A stretch of 64,000 bases of DNA. Origin: JAQBDA01 sp963709875. GTDB taxonomy: Bacteria > Chloroflexota > Anaerolineae > Anaerolineales > UBA4823. The DNA is taken from contig CAVPYB010000009.1 in NCBI GenBank assembly GCA_963709875.1, positions 248,001 to 312,000 on the forward strand, written 5' to 3'. A program made the translations under genes and the position numbers. Below, piece by piece: positions 36,156-44,202 of the stretch (position 1 is the first letter of the stretch; every line of letters begins with the position of its first letter). The notes under the pieces are model-generated. The model ran no database searches and was not told the DNA's origin. It saw only the letters and a program-made list of their open reading frames with translations.

Positions 36156-36740
36156 ATGAAATCTCGGCGTCAGATGGTGCGTGAGAAAAGAGAACGCCAA
36201 AAAGCTGTCACAAGGATCACCTGGATCGTAATTGCTGCTGTCGTGATTGTCGGATTGGGATATGTGCTCTGGATTGCAGTCCGCCCGGCATCCGGGCAAT
36301 CCATTCCGGTCATGGCGGATACCGGTCACGTCGAAGATGGGACAAATCCCGGCCCGTTCAACAGCGATCCGCCCACGTCTGGCAGGCATTATGCAAGTGA
36401 GTTCGAGGCCGGCATCTATGAGGCGACGTCCCCGGAATATGAGCACCCTTACCCGGAAGGTTATTTGGTACACAACCTTGAGCATGGCTATGTGATTTTC
36501 TGGTACAACTGCCAACTGCTGGACGAGCAGGGTTGTCAGACCCTGAAGTCCCAAATTCGTGATGTGCTGGGCGAGCAAAACAATTTCAAGGTCATTGGTT
36601 TCCCCCGGGATTCGATCGATGTGCCGGTGGTCGCAACCTCGTGGGGTCAAATGCAATCGTTTGAACGATTTGATCCCAACCAGGCCAACGCCTTCGTCGC
36701 ACGCAACCGCAACAAGGCCCCTGAGCCCAACGCTCCTTGA
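36156..36740 (+). CDS. DUF3105 family protein
   Basis: A 194-residue membrane-anchored protein with a basic N-terminal cytoplasmic segment (KSRRQMVREKRERQKA), one transmembrane helix (ITWIVIAAVVIVGLGYVLWI) and an extracytoplasmic DUF3105 domain. Conserved pieces are YNSDPPTSG-like FNSDPPTSGRHYA, LVHNLEHGYVIFWYNC, and VVATSWGQMQSFERFD. The conserved His residues could bind metal, but the function of the family is unknown. ATG 36156 follows GAGGAG. It is 12 bp upstream of a response regulator on the same strand and may belong to the same operon. Confidence 0.88.
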   Translation: MKSRRQMVREKRERQKAVTRITWIVIAAVVIVGLGYVLWIAVRPASGQSIPVMADTGHVEDGTNPGPFNSDPPTSGRHYASEFEAGIYEATSPEYEHPYPEGYLVHNLEHGYVIFWYNCQLLDEQGCQTLKSQIRDVLGEQNNFKVIGFPRDSIDVPVVATSWGQMQSFERFDPNQANAFVARNRNKAPEPNAP

Positions 36741-36752
36741 CAGGGTTGAACT

Positions 36753-37421
36753 ATGCCATCCGACCCGATTCGAGTGCTTCTTGCAGATGATCATGCTGTA
36801 GTGCGCACAGGAATCCGCCAATTCCTGGAACATGCTGATGATATCCTGGTGGTTGACGAAGCCGCGGATGGGATTACAGCACAGCAGTTAATCGAACAGC
36901 ACCACCCCGATGTCGTCGTGCTGGACATCCAAATGCCTTACGCCAGCGGGATAGACGTCACCCGGTGGGTGCGCAGCAACTACCAGGATATCGGCGTTCT
37001 CATACTGACCGCGTACGACGATGACCCATATGTGCTTGCAGTGCTTCAGGCAGGGGCAAATGGGTATGTGCTGAAGACAGCTCCACCCCTGGATATCATC
37101 CAGGCAGTCCGCGACGTGCATGCCGGAAAAACTGCACTCGACCAGGTAGTGACCAATAAGATCCTGACACAGGTACTCGGCACCAAACCTTCACAAACAA
37201 TGGAAGAACTCACGGATCGTGAACTGGAAGTGCTGGCATTGGCAGGGCGGGGTTATACCAATAAAGCGATAGGGATTCATTTGAGCATAAGCGACCGCAC
37301 AGTGCAAGGACATTTGGCACGAGTATTCAAGAAGCTGCAAGCTTCCAGCCGTACAGAAGCGGTTATGCGGGCAGTAGCGATGGGATGGTTGCCATCTAAT
37401 CTCGTTAATTCGCAAGATTAA
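36753..37421 (+). CDS. NarL/FixJ-family response regulator
   Basis: A 222-residue regulator. The receiver has VLLADDHAVVRTGI, the phospho-acceptor Asp in VVVLDIQMPYASGID, Thr in VLILTAYDDDP and Lys in GYVLKTAPP. The LuxR-type helix-turn-helix has LTDRELEVLALAGRGYTNKAIG and RTVQGHLARVFKKLQASSRTEAV. Its stop codon lies five bases before the sensor kinase start, so the two form a tightly linked pair inside a run of plus-strand genes from DUF3105 to rhodanese. It may control the downstream thioredoxin-like and rhodanese genes; this is inference. Confidence 0.93.
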   Translation: MPSDPIRVLLADDHAVVRTGIRQFLEHADDILVVDEAADGITAQQLIEQHHPDVVVLDIQMPYASGIDVTRWVRSNYQDIGVLILTAYDDDPYVLAVLQAGANGYVLKTAPPLDIIQAVRDVHAGKTALDQVVTNKILTQVLGTKPSQTMEELTDRELEVLALAGRGYTNKAIGIHLSISDRTVQGHLARVFKKLQASSRTEAVMRAVAMGWLPSNLVNSQD

Positions 37422-37426
37422 GGACA

Positions 37427-39157
37427 ATGTACAAAAAGAATACACCGTACTCCTTGCGTGGCCTTACACCCCAATTATTCGTTCTCGTTGTATTTCCTCT
37501 CACGCTGCTGATGCTGATCATCACCTTCGGAGGGATAAGACTTCATCAGGTATCCATGCGCAATTTGGTGGGGGAAAGGGATACACGCTCTGCACGCGCG
37601 GCAGCAAGTATCTTATCCGAACAAATCAAACGTCGACAGGCTACGATCCAAAGCCTGGCTCTGCGAGCCATGGATGATCCTGAGCATCGCGTATTATCCA
37701 CCATATTACAGGATTCCAGATACCTGGACCAGGATTTTGATATTGGATTGGCAATATTCGACCAGCAACACGATCTGATGGCATTTACAGGAGAAACCGC
37801 GTTCTGGGAAAGACTTGATCTTAGTTCGATTATCACCCGGGAAACAGAGTTTGCAGACAACGAGCCGGTTGGTATCTTCACCATCCAGGATCCCGAGAGT
37901 CAATCTCCAGTAATGCTGGTTGTTGCCTCACCTCAGCCTGATGGTGTGATCAGCGTCGGAGCCTTCTCTCCTTCCAAGCTGATCGAGGCAGCGCTGATTG
38001 ATATTGTCGACCCATTAGCCGGTGGTTATGCATTTGTAACCGACCAGGATAGACGTTTGCTCTATCAGATCGGGAAAACTGCCGAACCAGAAGAAGATCT
38101 ACCCGGACACCCAGGCGTATCCGAGGCACTCAAAGGCAAGAGCGGAGCCACTTATTTACCGCTTGGTGTAGAAGAGCACGTAGTGGCATACAGCCCAATA
38201 GAACCGCTGGGGTGGGCGCTGATCATTGAAGAGCCGTGGGGAGCTGTCACCAGCCCACTGCTTCGGACGACGGAATTTGCACCACTCGTATTGATTCCCA
38301 TTATTATATTAGCGTTTGTTGCCCTCTGGTTTGTTACCAAACAGATCGTACAGCCCCTGCGGTCACTCGAACAACGAGCATCAGCATTGGGTTGGGGCGA
38401 TTACGAAGCCATCGAAACACCTGTTGGAGGGGTAGCAGAAATTCGGCACCTGCAAACCGAGTTGACCTTCCTGGCTCGAAAAGTAAAATCTGCCCAGCAG
38501 AGTTTGCGTAGCTATATTGGGGTAATGACACATGGTCAGGAGGAAGAACGCCGGCGGCTTGCACGTGAGCTCCATGATGACACGCTTCAGTCCCTAATTG
38601 CACTCAACCAACGCATCCAGCTCGCCCGTTTGTCACTCAATGGTGCTGATGAACTGAAAGGTTTGGATGAAATTCAGCAGCTATCCGAGAACTCAATTCA
38701 GGAATTGCGCAGGGTAACGCGGGCACTTCGACCGGTGTATCTGGAAGAGCTGGGGCTGGTAGCAGCCCTGGAGATGTTGGCTCGAGAGACGCAGCAGGTA
38801 CACGGTATCGAGGTCCACTTCCTGCGAACCGGAACGGAGAAGCGCCTGACATCTGATGCAGAACTGGCATTTTACCGCATGGCACAAGAAGCACTCAGCA
38901 ATGTCGTACGGCATGCAGATGCAACCTCCGCTACTGTACACCTATCTTACTTGCCAGACCAGGTCATCCTTATGGTACAGGACGATGGTGTGGGGTTTAC
39001 CGTGCCAGAGAGCCCGTCTGCATTTGCGCCTGGCGGTCATTATGGGCTCCTCGGTCTGCACGAGCGGGCAGAATTATTGGGTGCCAAATTGGATATCGTA
39101 TCTGGCGTAGACCAAGGGACACGCATGTCCGTCCGCCTGCCGGTCACCACGAATTAA
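37427..39157 (+). CDS. sensor histidine kinase with extracytoplasmic Cache-like domain
   Basis: A 576-residue inner-membrane kinase: helix 1 near 16-36 (LFVLVVFPLTLLMLIITFGG), a periplasmic or external Cache-type ligand domain of about 240 residues, helix 2 near 285-305 (FAPLVLIPIIILAFVALWFV), HAMP, then HisKA_3 with His in RLARELHDDTLQSLIALNQR and HATPase_c with QEALSNVVRHADA, VQDDGVGF and GLLGLHERAELLGA. The Cache domain senses a small ligand outside the membrane; which one is unknown. It is paired with the NarL-type regulator directly upstream. The selenoprotein gene begins 61 bp downstream. Confidence 0.92.
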   Translation: MYKKNTPYSLRGLTPQLFVLVVFPLTLLMLIITFGGIRLHQVSMRNLVGERDTRSARAAASILSEQIKRRQATIQSLALRAMDDPEHRVLSTILQDSRYLDQDFDIGLAIFDQQHDLMAFTGETAFWERLDLSSIITRETEFADNEPVGIFTIQDPESQSPVMLVVASPQPDGVISVGAFSPSKLIEAALIDIVDPLAGGYAFVTDQDRRLLYQIGKTAEPEEDLPGHPGVSEALKGKSGATYLPLGVEEHVVAYSPIEPLGWALIIEEPWGAVTSPLLRTTEFAPLVLIPIIILAFVALWFVTKQIVQPLRSLEQRASALGWGDYEAIETPVGGVAEIRHLQTELTFLARKVKSAQQSLRSYIGVMTHGQEEERRRLARELHDDTLQSLIALNQRIQLARLSLNGADELKGLDEIQQLSENSIQELRRVTRALRPVYLEELGLVAALEMLARETQQVHGIEVHFLRTGTEKRLTSDAELAFYRMAQEALSNVVRHADATSATVHLSYLPDQVILMVQDDGVGFTVPESPSAFAPGGHYGLLGLHERAELLGAKLDIVSGVDQGTRMSVRLPVTTN

Positions 39158-39218
39158 TCTTTAATTCAAATTCTAAAGAATTGTTCAGATGATACAGCTA
39201 TAGGAGAGGAATACAATT

Positions 39219-39602
39219 ATGTCTGCTAAATGGTGTGCGATAGGTTTTCTGGCAGCACTGCTGATCACAGGCTGTACCACTGGGGAAAATGCTACACTCG
39301 TACCGGCTGCGGACCGCCCGACGTTCCTGTTTTTCTTTACCGATAACTGAGCACCTTGAGCGAGTATGCTGCCTGTCGTTGACAGGCTCGAGAAAGAATA
39401 CAGCGACCGGGTTGAGTTCCGCCATATCGACGCGGACAGTGCAGATGGAAATGCGGCTTTCCGGGCTTATCAATTAATCGGCCATCCAGGTTTTGTTCTC
39501 CTCGCAACGGATGGGACCGTTCTATGGAAAGGGCAAGGAGTGCAGGCATTTGAAGAAATGGAAGTCAATCTGATCTCAGCATTTTCTGCCGCTCAACCAT
39601 GA
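39219..39602 (+). CDS. thioredoxin-like lipoprotein selenoprotein with U-A-P-U active site (two in-frame TGA)
   Basis: Reading through TGA at 39348 and 39357 gives one 127-residue protein. Residues 1-19 are a lipoprotein signal (lipobox LITGC). After RPTFLFFFTDN, a typical thioredoxin strand, the two TGA codons stand exactly at the two Cys of the CxxC motif (U44-A-P-U47), followed by ASMLPVVDRLEKEY (active-site helix), FRHIDADS, the cis-Pro loop LIGHPGFVLLATDGTVLWKG and a C-terminal helix. Both halves are in one frame, and AGAGGA precedes ATG 39219. The internal ATG 39366 has no ribosome-binding site or signal peptide. A SECIS-like hairpin follows the codons and selA is at 3126-4472. It is probably a membrane-attached diselenide oxidoreductase. 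Confidence 0.85.
39361..39390 (+). promoter_or_regulatory. SECIS-like hairpin after the two TGA codons
   Basis: CCTGTC (39372-39377) pairs with GACAGG (39381-39386) around the loop GTT. A lower helix of CGAG (39361-39364) with CTCG (39387-39390) is set off by a seven-base bulge. The loop starts with G about 18 bases after the second TGA and about 27 after the first, within the spacing known for bacterial SECIS elements bound by SelB. Confidence 0.7.
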
Positions 39603-39657
39603 TCGGATATTTTGTTACTTGCCGATATTACCAGGCAACTAATAAGGAGTAAACCAA

Positions 39658-40098
39658 ATGGATAAGTTACGTTTGCTGATATTGCTTACCATTGCATTAT
39701 TGCTAACTGCTTGCAGCATTGGTACCGGTCCCGGAGAGGAATCCGCTGATGTTATAGGGAAGCAAATAATCGTCTCAGGTGGAGCATACACCGATATCTC
39801 CGTTGCTGAACTGCAGCAGATGCTGGAGGGTAAAGACTTCACATTTGTGAATGTACATGTCCCCTTCGAGGGGGATATTTCTGATACCGACCTGTCCATC
39901 CCCTATGATGAGATCGATCAATACCTGGATGAATTACCCGCAGACAAGGACGCCAAGATCGTCCTTTACTGCCGAAGTGACCGCATGAGCGGTATTGCTT
40001 CAGAGACATTGGTGGGCTTGGGTTATACCAATATATGGAACCTTGACGGCGGTATGGTGGCTTGGGAAAAGGCAGGTCTGCCCTTAGAGGGCAGATAA
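39658..40098 (+). CDS. rhodanese-domain lipoprotein
   Basis: A 146-residue envelope lipoprotein (lipobox LLTAC near residue 19) with a rhodanese domain. Conserved features are ISVAELQQMLEGKDFTFVNV, HVPFEGDI, the active-site loop VLYCRSDRMSGIA with the catalytic Cys, and YTNIWNLDGGMVAWEKAGLPL. Rhodaneses carry sulfane sulfur on the Cys. It begins 55 bp after the thioredoxin-like selenoprotein, has an AGGAG site, and is followed by a strong hairpin, so the two are likely the last genes of one transcript and may act together on thiols or sulfane sulfur outside the membrane. Confidence 0.93.
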   Translation: MDKLRLLILLTIALLLTACSIGTGPGEESADVIGKQIIVSGGAYTDISVAELQQMLEGKDFTFVNVHVPFEGDISDTDLSIPYDEIDQYLDELPADKDAKIVLYCRSDRMSGIASETLVGLGYTNIWNLDGGMVAWEKAGLPLEGR

Positions 40099-40113
40099 TC
40101 CTACGGACCCTTA

Positions 40114-40152
40114 ATACTTGATGAGGGGGGTATGTCCCCCCTCATCAAGTAT
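40114..40152. terminator. 17-bp perfect hairpin between convergent genes
   Basis: ATACTTGATGAGGGGGG (40114-40130) pairs perfectly with 40136-40152 across a five-base loop. It lies between the rhodanese gene and the convergent His-rich protein gene and probably ends transcription from both sides. Confidence 0.85.
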
Positions 40153-40169
40153 ATTCATACCGGAACAAA

Positions 40170-40445
40170 TCAGTTAAGTGGTACGTTATTGTCGATATGG
40201 ACGTGATTATTACCGTCTTTGCCGACATGCTTCACACACAGGTACCCATCCCCATTCTGGTCTTTATCATTGCCTATATGATGGTGCATGTGACCCGAGT
40301 GACCATCTCCGTGATCCATCATTTGGTGCAGGTGGAAGTTGTCCGGGCAGCCTCCAATAGGCTCAGCCTCCTGTGCTACCGCAATCGTAGAAAAGACCAT
40401 CAGCAGCATCACAACGATAATCATAGATCTACCGATAACTCTCAT
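40170..40445 (-). CDS. small secreted His/Asp-rich protein, possibly metal-binding
   Basis: A 91-residue protein with a cleavable signal peptide (MIIVVMLLMVFSTIAVAQ) and a mature part of about 65 residues rich in His, Asp, Asn and Gly (HLHQMMDHGDGHSGHMHHH; DQNGDGYLCVKHVGKDGNN). The DQNGDGYLC segment resembles an EF-hand-like or calcium loop, and the His cluster suggests binding of copper, zinc or nickel. There are two Cys. I recognise no named family. ATG 40445 has GGAGG eight bases upstream, better than the GTG two codons earlier. It sits between the rhodanese and the CopB-type ATPase genes, in keeping with metal handling. Confidence 0.75.
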   Translation of the reverse strand: MRVIGRSMIIVVMLLMVFSTIAVAQEAEPIGGCPDNFHLHQMMDHGDGHSGHMHHHIGNDKDQNGDGYLCVKHVGKDGNNHVHIDNNVPLN

Positions 40446-40451
40446 GCTCAC

Positions 40452-40703
40452 TACCTCCTAATTGATCAAGATGGGTTTTGGGGAACGAGACGATCATTAT
40501 CCCCCTGCCAGAATATAACTATTCTAGTCTTAAGACATACGATTCGTCAACCGCGCCATATTGCCTATCCATAAGCCGCCATCTAGCCCTGTCATAGTGT
40601 CTGGCCTTATGGAATAATTATGAATACAATAACAAATATTATTCGTGCAGAATTTTAAGTCCCCGGGAACTATGCTGTACCTTAAGGAATTGGAGGTATT
40701 CCC
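40452..40703. promoter_or_regulatory. divergent intergenic region before the P-type ATPase gene
   Basis: About 250 AT-rich bases separate the His-rich protein gene and the CopB-type ATPase gene, which diverge. Both genes probably have their promoters here, but I could not fix clear hexamers or a CopY/CsoR operator. TGGAGG at 40691-40696 is the ATPase ribosome-binding site. Confidence 0.35.
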
Positions 40704-42959
40704 ATGGATCATAAAATGCATAGCGACCCAGAACATCGCGATCCAGAACATCGCGATCCAGAACATCGCGCTCATCAAGGGAGCGTTGATGATATCAATG
40801 TACAACAGGCTCATGAGCATCACCAGATGCAGATTCACACAGAACACGATGGGCACGCAATGGAGCCTGACCACTCTGCCCACGACACGCACGCCGGGCA
40901 CGGCATGAGCCACCCGGCAGAAAGCGCGGAACCAACCCACGCAGAGCACAAGGATCATGCTGATCATGCAGCCCACGTCGACCACACCGGTCACGAGGCG
41001 ATGTTCCGCACGCGGTTTTGGGTCTGCCTGGCGCTGTCCATACCGGTGCTGCTCTACAGCCCGATGATCCAGGAGTGGCTGGGCTTCAGCATGCCGGCTT
41101 TCCGCGGCAGCTCATGGATCACGCCGGTTTTCTCGGTGATCGTGTTCTTATACGGCGGCGTGCCCTTCCTGCAGATGGCGAGGCCCGAGATCAAGAACCG
41201 CCGCCCGGGCATGATGACCCTGATATCGCTGGCGATTTCCGTGGCCTTCTTCTACAGCCTGGCAGCCCTCTTCCTGCCCACTGAAAGCTCCTTCTTCTGG
41301 GAACTGGTCACCTTGATCGATATCATGCTGCTGGGGCACTGGCTGGAGATGCGTTCAGTGCGCCAGGCCTCCGGCGCACTGAACGAGCTGGCAAAGCTGA
41401 TGCCCGATACCGCCGAGCGCATCCGTGAAGACGGCAGCACCGTGGAAGTACCGGTCAGCCAATTGCGCAACAACGACCTGGTCCTGGTGCGTCCAGGCGC
41501 CAGCGTCCCGGCTGACGGCGAGGTGCAGGAAGGCGAATCGGACGTCAACGAAGCCATGATCACCGGCGAGTCGATGCCTGTCAAGAAGGTTCCCGGTAAT
41601 CAGGTCATCGCCGGGACGATCATTGGTGATGGCAGCCTGCGGGTGAAAGTCACCGCCACCGGCGACCAGACCGCCTTGGCGGGCATCATGCGCCTGGTAG
41701 AGCAGGCCCAGCAGAGCAAGTCCAACACCCAAATCCTGGCAGATAAAGCTGCCGGCTGGTTGTTCTACATCGCCCTCGCCGTGGCAGCTATCACAGCCAT
41801 CGCCTGGACCATTGCGGTAGGGTTCAACGTGGAAGTGATCGCCCGGGTCGCCACCGTGCTGGTGATCGCCTGCCCGCACGCCTTAGGCCTGGCAGTCCCG
41901 CTGGTGGTGGCGATCACCACCTCCATGGGCGCCCAAAATGGAATCCTGGTGCGCGACCGGCTGGCGCTAGAGCAGGCCAGGGAGATCGATACCGTGATCT
42001 TCGACAAGACCGGCACACTCACCAGGGGTGAATTCGGGGTGGTGGGGATTGCTACTACAGACAGCTGGGAGGAAGACCCAACACTGGCTCTGGCGGCAGC
42101 AATCGAGGGTGACTCCGAGCACACCATCGCCCGCGGCATCCGCAAATCTGCCGAGCAGCGGGGCGTCTCGCTGCCGAATGTCTCCAATTTCGAAGCCATC
42201 AAAGGGCGCGGGGTGCGCGCAGAGAGCGATGGTCAGCGCGTCTATATCGGTGGTCCGCGCCTGCTGGAGATGCTCGAATTGACATCCCCGGATGAGATCG
42301 GTCGCTTCGAGAAGGCAGCCAATGATAAAGGACAAAGCGTGGTCAACCTGGTGCAGGAGGGGACGAACGGGCGGCAGGTGGTGGCCGCATTCGCATTGGC
42401 GGACGTGATCCGCCCGGAGAGCAGGCAGGCCATCGACAAACTGCACGCACTCGGGATCGAGGTGGCCATGCTGACCGGCGACAGCCAGGCGGTAGCGAAG
42501 GCCGTCGCCGAGGAGCTGGGTATCGACACATATTTCGCCGAGGTTCTCCCCGAGCACAAGGATCAGAAGGTGGCTGAATTGCAGCAGCAGGGTAAGCGGG
42601 TCGCCATGGTAGGCGATGGTGTGAACGACGCACCTGCCCTGACGCGCGCGGATGTGGGCATCGCCATCGGCGGCGGCACCGACGTGGCTATCGAATCGGC
42701 CGGCATCATCCTGGTCAGGAGCAACCCCCTGGACGTGGTCAAGATCTTCGACCTGAGCCGGGTCAGCTACCGTAAGATGATCGAGAACCTGGTCTGGGCG
42801 ACGGGCTACAACGTGGTGGCGCTGCCGCTGGCAGCCGGGATTCTCTACCCAGTCGGGATCCTGCTCTCGCCTGCACTGGGCGCACTGTTCATGTCGCTCA
42901 GCACGGTGATCGTGGCGCTCAACGCCCAACTGCTGCGCCGGCACAGTCTGGCACAATAA
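40704..42959 (+). CDS. copB: CopB-type heavy-metal P-type ATPase (CPH motif)
   Basis: A 751-residue P1B-ATPase that pumps copper or another soft metal out of the cytoplasm. The N-terminal 100 residues are extremely His-rich (three DPEHR repeats, then HEHHQMQIH, HDTHAGHGM and HADHAAHVDHTGH) instead of a CxxC metal domain. The core has TGES as MITGESMPV, the membrane metal site ACPHALGLAVPLV, phosphorylation DKTGTLTRG, a SEHT segment in place of the usual SEHP, and GDGVNDAPAL. The CPH motif marks the P1B-3 (CopB) group, described for Cu(II) or Cu(I) and sometimes silver. Start ATG 40704 follows GGAGG. It heads an operon with a methyltransferase and a cytochrome c. Confidence 0.93.
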   Translation: MDHKMHSDPEHRDPEHRDPEHRAHQGSVDDINVQQAHEHHQMQIHTEHDGHAMEPDHSAHDTHAGHGMSHPAESAEPTHAEHKDHADHAAHVDHTGHEAMFRTRFWVCLALSIPVLLYSPMIQEWLGFSMPAFRGSSWITPVFSVIVFLYGGVPFLQMARPEIKNRRPGMMTLISLAISVAFFYSLAALFLPTESSFFWELVTLIDIMLLGHWLEMRSVRQASGALNELAKLMPDTAERIREDGSTVEVPVSQLRNNDLVLVRPGASVPADGEVQEGESDVNEAMITGESMPVKKVPGNQVIAGTIIGDGSLRVKVTATGDQTALAGIMRLVEQAQQSKSNTQILADKAAGWLFYIALAVAAITAIAWTIAVGFNVEVIARVATVLVIACPHALGLAVPLVVAITTSMGAQNGILVRDRLALEQAREIDTVIFDKTGTLTRGEFGVVGIATTDSWEEDPTLALAAAIEGDSEHTIARGIRKSAEQRGVSLPNVSNFEAIKGRGVRAESDGQRVYIGGPRLLEMLELTSPDEIGRFEKAANDKGQSVVNLVQEGTNGRQVVAAFALADVIRPESRQAIDKLHALGIEVAMLTGDSQAVAKAVAEELGIDTYFAEVLPEHKDQKVAELQQQGKRVAMVGDGVNDAPALTRADVGIAIGGGTDVAIESAGIILVRSNPLDVVKIFDLSRVSYRKMIENLVWATGYNVVALPLAAGILYPVGILLSPALGALFMSLSTVIVALNAQLLRRHSLAQ
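40725..40769 (+). repeat. three tandem 15-bp repeats in the ATPase gene
   Basis: GACCCAGAACATCGC followed by two perfect copies of GATCCAGAACATCGC, encoding DPEHR three times in the His-rich N-terminus. Such repeats can change copy number by slippage and so tune metal binding. Confidence 0.85.
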
Positions 42960-42968
42960 GTGGAATAC

Positions 42969-43616
42969 ATGAATAACCTCGAACATGAGACTGCGACCAC
43001 CCGCGCTCGCTACCAGCGCATTTCACCTTTCTATGATTTTATGGAAGTGCTGCCAGAGAAGCGCTACATCCCCTGGCGAGGGCGTCTCTGGTCGCTAGTG
43101 ACAGGACCCAGGGTGCTCGAAGTCGGGGTGGGTACCGGCAAGAACATGCCCTTCTACCCGCCTGAGATGGAGATCACCGCCATCGACCTGACCCCAGGCA
43201 TGCTGGAGAGGGCTGTAAAACGAGCGGATGGATTGAAGCTGGCAGTTGACCTGCGGCTTGGCGACGTCCAGGATTTGGAGTTCCCGGATGACACTTTCGA
43301 CACAGTTATCTCTACCTGCGTTTTCTGTTCTGTGCCAGATCCGATCCTCGGTTTGAAAGAAGTGCTGCGGGTGACAAAACCGGGCGGGCAAGCGTTGTTC
43401 ATCGAGCACGTGCGCTCTGAAAAGCCCCTCTTAGGGGCGCTCATGGACCTGGTTAACCCGCTGGTTGTGCGTATGATGGGTCCGAATATCAATCGCCGCA
43501 CCGTCCAGAACGTCCAATCCGCCGGGCTGGGGGTCGGCCAGGTGGAAAATTTGGGCATAGGGGATATCTTCAAGCTGATTGTCGCCAGGGTGCCGGCAAA
43601 TGGGGAGGCAGTATGA
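42969..43616 (+). CDS. class I SAM-dependent methyltransferase
   Basis: A protein of about 215 residues with the SAM-binding fold: RVLEVGVGTGKNMPFYP (motif I), ITAIDLTPGMLERAVKRA (motif II acidic residue), LGDVQDLEFPDDTFDTVIS and LKEVLRVTKPGGQALFIEH. It is of the UbiE/MenG-like or phosphatidylethanolamine N-methyltransferase-like type (opening YDFMEVLPE), so lipid or quinone substrates are possible. ATG 42969 is preferred over the GTG at 42960, which touches the ATPase stop codon. Its stop overlaps the ATG of the cytochrome gene (ATGA), so all three genes are co-translated. Confidence 0.88.
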   Translation: MNNLEHETATTRARYQRISPFYDFMEVLPEKRYIPWRGRLWSLVTGPRVLEVGVGTGKNMPFYPPEMEITAIDLTPGMLERAVKRADGLKLAVDLRLGDVQDLEFPDDTFDTVISTCVFCSVPDPILGLKEVLRVTKPGGQALFIEHVRSEKPLLGALMDLVNPLVVRMMGPNINRRTVQNVQSAGLGVGQVENLGIGDIFKLIVARVPANGEAV

Positions 43617-44158
43617 TAAACAGAAGAACTAGAGGGATGGTGTTATTGGGTATCGTCTCTGCTCTGACGATCGCCTGCGGGGCCTTCTTCCGCTTGCCGC
43701 AGTTCTTGATGGGCTCACCCGCACCGCAAACCGGGGGCAGCATACCAGGTAGTGCAGCCAATGGAGAGCGCATTTATTTCACTGCCACCAATGATCAAGG
43801 CGAGCGCATCACTTTCCGAGGCGGGCCGACCTTCGGCGGCATGATGATGGGATCCTACCTGACCTGTGCCTCCTGCCATGGTCCGGAAGCACGTGGCGGC
43901 ACACACTTCATGCATATGCAGGTGATGGATGCCCCGGACATCCGTTATGTGTTACTGCAAGGGGAAGCCGGTGAGCACGGAGAAGATGATGACCATGGCG
44001 ATGAGCATGGAGCAGAATACACCCTGGAGGACTTCCGCCTGGCGGTGATCGAGGGTAAACACCCAGATGGAGACACCCTCAGCCGGGATATGCCGCGCTG
44101 GCAGATAGAGAAGCAAGATCTCGCAGACCTGTTAGAGTTTTTGAAATCGATACCTTGA
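43613..44158 (+). CDS. membrane-anchored monoheme cytochrome c
   Basis: A 181-residue protein with an N-terminal signal anchor (GMVLLGIVSALTIACGAFF) and a cytochrome c domain with one heme site, LTCASCHGPEARGG near residue 86. Met residues in the preceding GGMMMGSY and following HFMHMQVMD stretches may bind heme iron or copper. A charged loop rich in His, Asp and Glu (EHGEDDDHGDEHGAEY) may also bind metal. It overlaps the methyltransferase stop codon by four bases and has GGAGG upstream. Its place behind CopB suggests a copper or redox link. Confidence 0.88.
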   Translation: MINRRTRGMVLLGIVSALTIACGAFFRLPQFLMGSPAPQTGGSIPGSAANGERIYFTATNDQGERITFRGGPTFGGMMMGSYLTCASCHGPEARGGTHFMHMQVMDAPDIRYVLLQGEAGEHGEDDDHGDEHGAEYTLEDFRLAVIEGKHPDGDTLSRDMPRWQIEKQDLADLLEFLKSIP

Positions 44159-44202
44159 GGAAAAACACAGAGCATTGCTGTGCTCAGAAAGGATCAGTCC
44201 GA

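Noticed and set aside
39366..39602. Separate short thioredoxin-like gene starting at ATG 39366
   Set aside because: It has no ribosome-binding site, would lack the first strand and the active site, and continues in frame from the lipoprotein start at 39219 across the two TGA codons.
39219..39602. Reassignment of TGA to Trp or another amino acid in this genome
   Set aside because: TGA is a normal stop for dnaA, narL-type and many other genes here, and Trp at both active-site positions would make no sense.
40725..40769. Short CRISPR-like array
   Set aside because: The three 15-bp units are directly adjacent, have no spacers and are in frame inside the CopB-type gene.
41967..42986. 339-codon minus-strand open frame
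   Set aside because: It is antisense to the CopB-type ATPase, and its His/Asp/Gln-rich sequence is typical of a mirrored reading of a GC-rich gene.
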